DNA of 6,911 nucleotides from an uncultured bacterium (GTDB lineage: Bacteria; Cyanobacteriota; Vampirovibrionia; Gastranaerophilales; Gastranaerophilaceae), in the NCBI GenBank assembly GCA_937894665.1, contig CALAWF010000049.1:1-6911 (forward strand), in the 5' to 3' direction. A program made the position numbers and the translations under genes. Positions 1 through 5,223 of the stretch are shown one piece after another. Within the stretch, counting starts at the first letter, position 1. The number at the start of each line of letters is the position of its first letter. The notes beneath the pieces are model-generated. The model made no database searches and had not been told where the DNA came from. It worked only from the letters and a program-made list of their open reading frames with translations.

Positions 1-1783
1 CATCTTCTTCTTTGAATTGGTTAACTTTTTTGTTAATGTATTCCATTACTTCTAGAGCGAATGCGCCATCTTCTGCTAAAGATTTTCCGTTATAAAGTTC
101 TTGCAATTCATTCAATGCAGTAATACCGAATGAAGCTGTTGATGATTTCAAGATTGGTTTAATTTTATCGTGAAGTCCTAAGTGTCCGCCGTAGAATCCA
201 CCTTCGCAGAATCCTAATGGGTTGATAGACGCTCTCATTTCTCCAAGATAATCATAAGTTCTCTTGTGTAAGTTTCTAATCATTTCCATATAGTAATCAA
301 GAACTTCGTAGAAATCTTTTCCTTCATGTTTAGCTTTTGCATAAATCATTGGAAGGTGAAGACTGATTGCACCAATGTTAAATCTACCTACAAATACCGG
401 TTTATCATCTTTATCAGCAGGTTTCTTTCCGCCTCTTTCATACCAAGGTGATAAGAATGCTCTACAACCCATTGGAGAAATTACTCGTTTGTATTTTTTG
501 TACATACTTGCGATGTAACCTTCACCTGTTAATGATAACCAGTCCGGGTACATTGTTTTTCTTGAACAATCAACACCTGCGTTGAATAAGTCTTCTAATT
601 CGCCGCCTTTTCCGTGTAAGTTCTTATCATATAAGAACACGATTTTAGGGAATAATACCGGACGTTTGCAACCTTTTTTACCTTGTCCGCCTTTTCTTAC
701 GTCAAGCATAATTAAAGATGCAAGTTTTTCAAATCTGCCAGTGCCTAATCCCATTGTCATTGTGATAAATGGATAATCGCCACGGCTTGAAGCTACTGTG
801 TTGAATTTGTATTCCCAACCTTGGAAACCATCGTGGAAATCTTTTTCAACATCTTTAAGTGCTTCTTGTTCAGCTCTTTCTTTTGCTACACCCATTTCCA
901 TATATTTTGCAACTTTTTTGTCAAAAGTTTTTTGAGCATATGGAGCAAGAATTTTATCAACTTCTGGAACAGTAAAACCACCATACTGTTGACTAGCTGC
1001 AGCCATTACAATATCACCGATAACATCAAAGGCAACTTCTAGAGTTTTTGGTTCGTTGTACCAAATATTACCCATTTCAAATCCGCCTTTTAATACGTTA
1101 GCAACATCGAATAAGCAGCAATTCATAGTATCTCTTCTTGCAGACATATCGTGGATGTAGATATATCCATCACGGATGGCCTGTAATTCAGGAACAGTTA
1201 AGAAGAATTTTTTGTATAATTCTTTATTTAACTGATTGAAAATTAAGGATCTTTTTGTAGAAACTAAAGCAGAATCAGAGTTTGAATTTTCTTTGTCGCC
1301 AATGTACATGATTTTTTGGCTTTCTTGATAAACCTTATCAAGCATGTTAACAAAGTCAATTTTATAATCTCTGTAGTTTCTGTAGCTTTTTGCAACTTTT
1401 GGATTCAAGTTTTCAAGAGCATTTTCAACGATGCAGTGCATTTTGAAAATTTCAATTTCTTGTTGTTTAGTTTCTAATACGCTTGAATTTACAAATCTGC
1501 AAATTTCATCAATTTCTTTTTCAGAAAATTCAACAAGCATTCTAGCTGCTGATTTTTTTACAGCAGATATAACTTTTTGAATATTGTAATCTTCCTTTGT
1601 TCCATCTTTTTTGATGATTTTAATATTGTTTAAATTTGGTCGAGAGGTAATACCTACGACTTTATTCATTGGGTTAATTGATTCCATTGATTTTGGTTTT
1701 GAAATCATTACTCCGTCAAACTTCTTTTCTGAACTACTTGTTGAATTAAGATTTACTACTTTTCCACTACTAAGATTCTGCAT
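1..1783 (-). CDS. nrdD: Anaerobic (class III) ribonucleoside-triphosphate reductase, C-terminus beyond window
   Basis: This is the large subunit of the oxygen-sensitive glycyl-radical enzyme that reduces ribonucleoside triphosphates to dNTPs. 594 codons are visible. The start is ATG at 1783, with AAGGAG six bases upstream. Residues 1-50 form a low-complexity Ser/Asn/Lys-rich extension. An ATP-cone allosteric domain begins near residue 54 (IKIIKKDGTKEDYNIQKV). The catalytic barrel follows, with YIHDMSARRDTMNCCLFD (about 208-225), the HGKGGELEDLF and CSRKTMYPDW segments, and the finger-loop motif SPMGCRAFL, whose Cys440 I take to be the thiyl-radical cysteine. ASINPLGFCEGGF lies further on. Family members are usually about 700 residues, so the C-terminal zinc-binding cysteines and the glycyl-radical loop must lie left of the window, and the activase gene nrdG may follow there. 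The leader carries a probable cobalamin riboswitch, which suggests repression when B12 is plentiful. The family assignment is very secure. Confidence 0.96.
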   Translation of the reverse strand, partial: MQNLSSGKVVNLNSTSSSEKKFDGVMISKPKSMESINPMNKVVGITSRPNLNNIKIIKKDGTKEDYNIQKVISAVKKSAARMLVEFSEKEIDEICRFVNSSVLETKQQEIEIFKMHCIVENALENLNPKVAKSYRNYRDYKIDFVNMLDKVYQESQKIMYIGDKENSNSDSALVSTKRSLIFNQLNKELYKKFFLTVPELQAIRDGYIYIHDMSARRDTMNCCLFDVANVLKGGFEMGNIWYNEPKTLEVAFDVIGDIVMAAASQQYGGFTVPEVDKILAPYAQKTFDKKVAKYMEMGVAKERAEQEALKDVEKDFHDGFQGWEYKFNTVASSRGDYPFITMTMGLGTGRFEKLASLIMLDVRKGGQGKKGCKRPVLFPKIVFLYDKNLHGKGGELEDLFNAGVDCSRKTMYPDWLSLTGEGYIASMYKKYKRVISPMGCRAFLSPWYERGGKKPADKDDKPVFVGRFNIGAISLHLPMIYAKAKHEGKDFYEVLDYYMEMIRNLHKRTYDYLGEMRASINPLGFCEGGFYGGHLGLHDKIKPILKSSTASFGITALNELQELYNGKSLAEDGAFALEVMEYINKKVNQFKEED

Positions 1784-1791
1784 AACTATCT

Positions 1792-1809
1792 CCTTTTATT
1801 ATAAAAAGG
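1792..1809 (-). promoter_or_regulatory. Shine-Dalgarno-sequestering hairpin before nrdD
   Basis: On the minus strand CCTTTT, loop TATAAT and AAAAGG form a perfect 6-bp hairpin. Its 3' arm contains the AAGG of the nrdD Shine-Dalgarno AAGGAG (about 1790-1795). Folding would hide the ribosome binding site. This is what a translational expression platform for the upstream aptamer would look like. The pairing is seen directly. Its coupling to ligand binding is inferred, and I could not identify a convincing anti-sequestering strand. Confidence 0.55.
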
Positions 1810-1849
1810 CAGAAATAGGATTATATATATAATATAATGACTATTTATT

Positions 1850-1950
1850 CTCCCAAATTCCTGTCTCGAGGCTGATTCCCCCAATTAAGTATTCCGACTG
1901 TAACGGTTGCGGACCAGTGGATGATTTTCACATCTCTTTCCTTATATTGT
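1850..1950 (-). promoter_or_regulatory. Cobalamin (B12) riboswitch aptamer, short class-II-like, in the nrdD leader
   Basis: Read on the minus strand, the leader holds the conserved cobalamin core in order. AAGGAAAGA is followed by the hairpin GATGTGAAAATCATC, then ACTGG, loop TCCGCAA, CCGT (a bulged stem with the typical CCGC loop), then TTACAGTCGGAATAC. Flanking TAAG and CTTA (with outer AAT/ATT) close the junction. The order and spacing match the short class-II aptamers I know, in which GGAAAG, GACGUGAAAUUCGUC, CGGUUA and UCCGAAUGCC follow one another. A downstream hairpin that could carry the kissing loop is less clear (CCT-CGAGAC-AGG at 1861-1870 is a candidate), so the 3' boundary is approximate. 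The aptamer begins a few bases after the predicted transcription start. The regulated gene is a B12-independent reductase, which fits a cobalamin OFF switch. Confidence 0.72.
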
Positions 1951-1957
1951 CATGTAT

Positions 1958-1986
1958 ATTCTACTATAAATTTTTTAGTCATGGAA
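1958..1986 (-). promoter_or_regulatory. Candidate nrdD promoter
   Basis: On the minus strand TAGAAT (1963-1958) lies 17 bases after TTCCAT (1986-1981). The -10 is good and the -35 is poor. An overlapping TATAGT (1968-1963) is an alternative -10. Initiation would fall near 1951, immediately before the riboswitch aptamer, which is the main support for this call. Confidence 0.4.
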
Positions 1987-1987
1987 G

Positions 1988-2004
1988 AACTTTTAATAAA
2001 AGTT
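1988..2004. repeat. Inverted repeat next to the nrdD promoter, possible operator
   Basis: AACTTTT and AAAAGTT are perfect 7-base inverted arms separated by AAT. The element abuts the upstream side of the proposed -35 of the nrdD promoter, where an activator or repressor could bind. It has no T-tract and low GC, so it is a poor terminator. The function is inferred from position only. Confidence 0.35.
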
Positions 2005-2028
2005 AAACCTTTTGGTTGATAGATTTCT

Positions 2029-2040
2029 TAACAATTGTTA
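2029..2040. repeat. Perfect 12-bp palindrome TAACAATTGTTA
   Basis: TAACAATTGTTA is its own reverse complement. It lies about 45 bases upstream of the nrdD -35, touching the stop codon of the doubtful ORF at 2038-2235. It could be a dimeric regulator site. It is short and AT-rich, so chance cannot be excluded. Confidence 0.3.
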
Positions 2041-2235
2041 TAATTCCTTCATAGCAAGGAATAGAGGGTTTTCGAATGAACGTGTTACATTCGTCGTATT
2101 TATGCGGTATTCGGAGAATTTTTTAGGGGCTAAATCGACTCCAAATTTTTCAGGATTTATTGTCCAAGGAGCTGCGGGTTCGTAGATAATTGGGATGAGA
2201 TAATACTTTTCAACGTATTCAAATTTGATTTGCAA
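2038..2235 (-). CDS. Doubtful 65-codon ORF, possibly a gene remnant
   Basis: This reading frame lies in an otherwise gene-free gap. The first possible start is TTG at 2235 and I see no ribosome binding site before it. The frame is open for eight more codons upstream (reading ASEAYCKL) before a TAA, as would be seen in the tail of a longer, decayed gene. The peptide has a protein-like composition (EYVEKYYLIPIIYEPAAPWT, then INPEKFGVDLAPKKFSEYR). Its PWTINPEKFGVDL shares 7 of 13 residues with PWTIEDSKLGKDV in the neighbouring 186-aa protein, which may be a trace of common origin or chance. An inverted repeat, ATTCCTT-catagc-AAGGAAT (2043-2062), covers its last codons. I do not recognise a family. 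A functional gene, a degenerate fragment and a random ORF all remain possible. Confidence 0.25.
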   Translation of the reverse strand: MQIKFEYVEKYYLIPIIYEPAAPWTINPEKFGVDLAPKKFSEYRINTTNVTRSFENPLFLAMKEL

Positions 2236-2430
2236 AAGTTTACAATATGCTTCTGATGCTTAATTGACAAGTGATATAATAGATTAAAGATTCTAAAAAT
2301 CCTACTCTGAGGCTATTTTCAACTTTCTTGTATGGTTTAAAAATTGTTCCAACTACAAATTGGAGTAGTAAAATTTATCAATTTTCTTTGTATTCGATTT
2401 AAATTCAATAAACTTCATAATGACGAAGTC
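2236..2430. other. Noncoding stretch with a tracrRNA anti-repeat-like segment
   Basis: No convincing gene lies here. On the minus strand, 2355 to about 2309 reads GTTGGAAC, 20 bases, AAGTTGAAAATAGCCT. This resembles the anti-repeat of type II-A tracrRNAs (GTTGGAAC, 18 bases, AAGTTAAAATAAGGCT as I recall it). AAAAT-AG-CCT can then pair with AGG-ATTTT as a small hairpin. On the plus strand an extended -10, TGaTATAAT, ends at 2280 and would transcribe the opposite strand of this segment. CTACTC (2302-2307) can pair with GAGTAG (2363-2368). No Cas9, repeat array or strong terminator is visible, so this is a pointer and not a gene call. Confidence 0.2.
2412..2429 (-). terminator. Weak terminator-like hairpin after the 186-aa gene
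   Basis: Just past the stop codon on the minus strand, ACTTC and GAAGT form a 5-bp stem around an 8-base loop and are followed by TTATTGAATTT. The stem is short and the T-tract is interrupted, so any termination would be weak. Confidence 0.25.
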
Positions 2431-2991
2431 TTATAGAGTATCGGTATTTGCAATATTAACTTTTTCAAAACTTTTTTCTAGTGCGGATTGTGGCGTGTTC
2501 TCTTTTTTGAGGAGTTTATCAATTGTGAGATTTGATACATAAATTTCATCGCTGTTAGTTTTGTAGGCGATGTTTGTCGGAGTTTTGCCGTTTTTTAATT
2601 CTGAAAAAGGTATTCCTATCTTATTTAAAAGTTCTACAAATTTATTATATATATCAATGCTTTTCTTGGTGTTTTTAGAGCCGACAATTATAGCTTGTAA
2701 GTTTTCGTCTTTTAAATCAAGATGATTTCTCAAAAATATCAAGACGTTATTGAAAAAATGATTTGATTCTTGCATAGGAGATAAGTGCATAAGCATAGCT
2801 TCTTGTCCGTTTGTAATAAGGCAGGAGGAACAATCACAAATATTTGTAGTAAAGACGTCTTTTCCTAATTTGCTATCTTCAATTGTCCAAGGAAAACTGA
2901 CAAATTTTTCCCGAGGAATTGTTGTTACAATGTTATTAAAATCCTTGCAGGTAACTGGTTTTATATGTGATGTAAAACTAACATCTGTCAT
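2431..2991 (-). CDS. Hypothetical 186-aa protein with faint CheD-like Cys/His pattern
   Basis: I do not recognise this gene with certainty. ATG at 2991 follows AAAGGA with 8 bases between, a good ribosome binding site. There is no signal peptide or membrane segment, so the product is probably cytoplasmic. The N-terminus VSFTSHIKPV resembles the start of many small Gastranaerophilales proteins I have seen. Residues 48-71 read TTNICDCSSCLIT, then NGQEAMLMHLSP, and residues 99-104 read QAIIVGSK. The order Thr, Cys54, His69, followed by a strand ending in a glycine, recalls the CheD/CNF1-type glutamine deamidase core (TTLLGSC, then GGMxHxxLP, then AKxFGGA). The canonical Gly-Ser before the cysteine is missing, and extra cysteines (52, 57) could instead bind metal. 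The C-terminal 40 residues are charged and look flexible. It stands alone, followed by a weak hairpin. The coding call is strong; the fold idea is speculative. Confidence 0.85.
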   Translation of the reverse strand: MTDVSFTSHIKPVTCKDFNNIVTTIPREKFVSFPWTIEDSKLGKDVFTTNICDCSSCLITNGQEAMLMHLSPMQESNHFFNNVLIFLRNHLDLKDENLQAIIVGSKNTKKSIDIYNKFVELLNKIGIPFSELKNGKTPTNIAYKTNSDEIYVSNLTIDKLLKKENTPQSALEKSFEKVNIANTDTL

Positions 2992-3074
2992 TTGTAAATC
3001 CTTTCAAATAGGTAAAAGTTCGTAAAAACTAAAATTGCTAAAATGTAAAGGATTTTAAATAAAAAATTTTACTC

Positions 3075-3102
3075 AAAAAAAATGACCCTTTCGGGTCTTT
3101 TT
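3075..3102 (-). terminator. Intrinsic terminator for the small gene at 3197-3373, bidirectional in form
   Basis: GACCC, a 4-base loop and GGGTC form a 5-bp GC-rich stem (3084-3097). On the minus strand it is followed by A and eight Ts, and on the plus strand by five Ts. Transcription of the 58-aa gene runs leftward into it, and the next gene (start 2991) begins about 90 bases later, so it probably separates two transcripts. Confidence 0.85.
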
Positions 3103-3196
3103 AAATCTATCCTAATTCCTTAAATTAATGTGTTTCCTTTTTTTTCCTAAATTCCAACGATTCTTAATTCGTTATTCCTAATCCTTGAGCTATTTG

Positions 3197-3373
3197 TTAA
3201 GCTATAAAGTTTGTTCCAAATCTGTTTGCTCCGTGAAAGAAAGATTGTTTCATAATTTGTGATAATGTCTTTTTAACAACTTTTCTATCGCTTAATTCAA
3301 CTTCTTTTAATGCTTTTGATGTATCTTTATATGCAGATGTAACGGCATCAGAAAATAATAGCACAGTAGCCAT
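3197..3373 (-). CDS. Small hypothetical protein, 58 aa, possibly truncated by a nonsense codon
   Basis: ATG at 3373 is preceded by AGAGGA with 8 bases between, a strong ribosome binding site. The frame encodes MATVLLFSDAVTSAYKDTSK, then a charged helical stretch (ALKEVELSDRKVVKKTLSQI) and MKQSFFHGANRFGTNFIA before TAA at 3197-3199. After that stop the same frame continues QIAQGLGITN and ends at TAA 3164-3166. This reads naturally as the end of the protein if the TAA had been CAA (Gln), giving 69 residues. The protein has no cysteine and no clear signal peptide, and is predicted largely helical. It is divergently arranged with the 507-aa gene and is followed by an intrinsic terminator. I do not recognise a family. 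The gene call rests on the ribosome binding site, the amino-acid composition and the downstream terminator. Confidence 0.7.
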   Translation of the reverse strand: MATVLLFSDAVTSAYKDTSKALKEVELSDRKVVKKTLSQIMKQSFFHGANRFGTNFIA

Positions 3374-3468
3374 ATCTTTTATCCTCTCTTAAACTTAAAT
3401 CTTATTTAAACTTTTCTTTTTCTTTATTTATCTCTTACATATATATAAAAACTTTGTTCAAAAAATTA

Positions 3469-3542
3469 TTGACTTTTTATATTCAAAATATATGCGTTTT
3501 GTTACATAAGTTTACAATTGGGCGAATTTATTAAAGTATAAC
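3469..3542 (+). promoter_or_regulatory. Divergent intergenic region; candidate promoter elements for the 507-aa gene
   Basis: The 224 bases between the divergent genes are very AT-rich and noncoding. On the plus strand TTGACT (3469-3474) has a TATGCG 16 bases later, and TATAAC (3537-3542) is a second possible -10 with no good -35. Use of TATAAC would start RNA near 3549, downstream of or at the GTG at 3550, favouring the ATG at 3598 as the true start. The small gene on the other strand must also start its transcript here, but I see no clear promoter for it. Confidence 0.3.
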
Positions 3543-3597
3543 TGCAAATGTGCCGATAAATAAAATATCTAAAAGTTATGAAAGGAACAAGCAAGCA

Positions 3598-5121
3598 ATG
3601 GGAATGTCAGCATCACAAGGGCGTTTATTATCAATAACAGCTCGATTGACATCAAATGAATATGAATCTCAACAGATTTCTAATGCTAAGATGAGATTAT
3701 CAACTCAGTCAGAAGAAGCTAGTGCTGAATATATTGCTGCGTTGAATACTCAACAGCTTCAATACGTAACTTATGATGCTAAAGGAAATCAAACAACTCA
3801 AAAATTGTCTGTTGGGGCTATGTATCAATATAATGATATGAAAAATCAATATATTGTTTCTAATTCTGCCGGTCAAGCTCTTATTTCAGGCGAAGATGCT
3901 GAAAAGTTCCAAAGTGCAAATAATCTTGATGAATTTCTTCAATCTTACGGATTGAAAAAACAATGGAAAACATCAACTTTAGAAGAAAATTATAATAAAC
4001 TTCAAAGCGAAGAATTTAAAGCTATTGAATCAGAATGGAATGCTGAAAAAGAAAAATATAGCCAAGCTGAGTTTGATTCTACTACTGGTGAAATGTACAC
4101 TGCAGAATATGATGAAAATAGAAATATCATTGCTTATTTAGATAAAGATGGTAATAAATATACTGCGGATAAAGATGAAGAGGGCAAGTTCTCATTTACC
4201 AAAGATGGTAAAACAACTTCTTTCAATTCAAAAAATTTGATTTCTTCAGAACAACAATGGGCAAATGAAAAATCTTCTGCAAGTAGAGAATATTCAAATG
4301 CTTTAGCTAAATATCAAGAAGCTCAAGATAAAAATGCAAACGGCTTAAATATCAAATTAGATGATTATATCTCTGCTGCTGCAACTGCAAAAGCTAAATA
4401 TACTTCTTGTATTACAAAAGATAATTGGTTAGCTGCTCGTGCATCATATCCATATACCGGAATGTCATCTAGTACAAATGATGCCGGAGAAAAAGAATAT
4501 TCTTACAGCTATGATTTCAATAACGCTTCAGATATTTGTAAGAAGATGTCTGAATATGATGAAGTTGTTGCTGAATTTAATTCAGAAGCGGCTGATTACG
4601 GTACAAATATGGAAGATTTATACACATATGAAGACCAATCAAAAGCTCAATGGTACACTAATTTGTGGTACAGGTTGAACGGTTCATCTACTGAAAAATC
4701 TAAACAAGGTGAACTTGGTTCAAATTATTCAAAAATTGATTCAAAATTGTTATCAAGCACAACTTGGTTACAAGATGCAATTTTGCAAGGTGCAGTTACT
4801 ATTGAAATCGCTTCAACTAAAAATCCTTCATCAAAAATAAATGAAGATAATCCGACTGTAAGTGATTTAACAGGTATTACTTGGTCTTCAACTATTTATA
4901 CTTCTTGTACTGATTTTACTCAAAGTGATGATGACCAAGCAATCTCAAGAGCAGAAGCAGAGTATGAACGTAAAACTAAAGAAATTAGTGATAAAGATCA
5001 AAAATATCAAAATAAAATCAAACTTTTAGAAACAGAACATTCATCATTACAAACGGAATATGAATCAGTTCAAAATGCGATGAATAAAAATATTGAAAGA
5101 TCATTCAAAGTATTTTCATAA
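3598..5121 (+). CDS. Large helical hypothetical protein (MGMSASQ family), 507 aa
   Basis: I chose ATG at 3598, which follows AAAGGA by 11 bases, because its product begins MGMSASQGRLLSITARL as in relatives I recall. An upstream GTG at 3550 would add 16 residues but has no ribosome binding site. Residues 1-50 form an amphipathic helix (LLSITARLTSNEYESQQISN). The middle holds turn-rich Asp/Gly hairpins (YLDKDGNKYTADKDEEGKF, about 180-200) and two TSC motifs (about 269-271 and 435-437). The last 60 residues, from RAEAEYERKTKEISDKDQKY, are a predicted coiled coil ending in NIERSFKVFS. There is no Sec signal peptide. N- and C-terminal helices around a variable middle recall flagellin-like or other axial proteins, but that is analogy only. 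I know similar proteins from Gastranaerophilales, without a known function. It is monocistronic, with its own region upstream and about 100 bases before the next gene. Confidence 0.93.
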   Translation: MGMSASQGRLLSITARLTSNEYESQQISNAKMRLSTQSEEASAEYIAALNTQQLQYVTYDAKGNQTTQKLSVGAMYQYNDMKNQYIVSNSAGQALISGEDAEKFQSANNLDEFLQSYGLKKQWKTSTLEENYNKLQSEEFKAIESEWNAEKEKYSQAEFDSTTGEMYTAEYDENRNIIAYLDKDGNKYTADKDEEGKFSFTKDGKTTSFNSKNLISSEQQWANEKSSASREYSNALAKYQEAQDKNANGLNIKLDDYISAAATAKAKYTSCITKDNWLAARASYPYTGMSSSTNDAGEKEYSYSYDFNNASDICKKMSEYDEVVAEFNSEAADYGTNMEDLYTYEDQSKAQWYTNLWYRLNGSSTEKSKQGELGSNYSKIDSKLLSSTTWLQDAILQGAVTIEIASTKNPSSKINEDNPTVSDLTGITWSSTIYTSCTDFTQSDDDQAISRAEAEYERKTKEISDKDQKYQNKIKLLETEHSSLQTEYESVQNAMNKNIERSFKVFS

Positions 5122-5190
5122 AATAAGTTTTTTCAAAACCTATACTATTTTAATTTTTCCCCTACAATTTTTATTCCCTCCACTTTATAG

Positions 5191-5215
5191 TATAATCAAA
5201 GCTATCAAATGGAGG
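5191..5215 (+). promoter_or_regulatory. -10 box and ribosome binding site of the isocitrate dehydrogenase gene
   Basis: A consensus TATAAT lies at 5191-5196, with only a weak T-rich -35 (around 5168-5173). GGAGG at 5211-5215 lies 8 bases before ATG 5224. An in-frame ATG at 5209 overlaps this GGAGG and so is very unlikely to be the start. The leader would be only about 20 bases. Confidence 0.65.
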
Positions 5216-5223
5216 TTTTTATT

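Noticed and set aside
582..1832. Three plus-strand ORFs (582-776, 821-1042, 1611-1832)
   Set aside because: They lie opposite nrdD (the last also runs into its leader), have Phe/Ser-rich composition typical of antisense reading of AT-rich genes, and lack ribosome binding sites.
1820..1838. AT-only hairpin ATTATAT/ATATAAT as an intrinsic terminator in the nrdD leader
   Set aside because: The stem has no G or C and no following T-run, so it would not terminate transcription. It may only be a flexible linker.
2043..2062. ATTCCTT/AAGGAAT inverted repeat as a terminator
   Set aside because: There is no T-tract on the minus strand, and on the plus strand no gene precedes it. It falls at the end of a doubtful ORF.
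3550..3597. GTG at 3550 as the start of the large hypothetical protein
   Set aside because: There is no ribosome binding site before it. The ATG at 3598 has AAAGGA upstream and gives the family-typical MGMSASQ N-terminus.
4439..4678. 79-codon plus-strand ORF inside the 507-aa gene
   Set aside because: It is an out-of-frame shadow of a well-supported gene with unnatural composition and no separate start signal.
5209..5223. ATG at 5209 as the start of isocitrate dehydrogenase
   Set aside because: It overlaps the GGAGG that serves ATG 5224 and would put five non-family residues before MHRITLINGDG.
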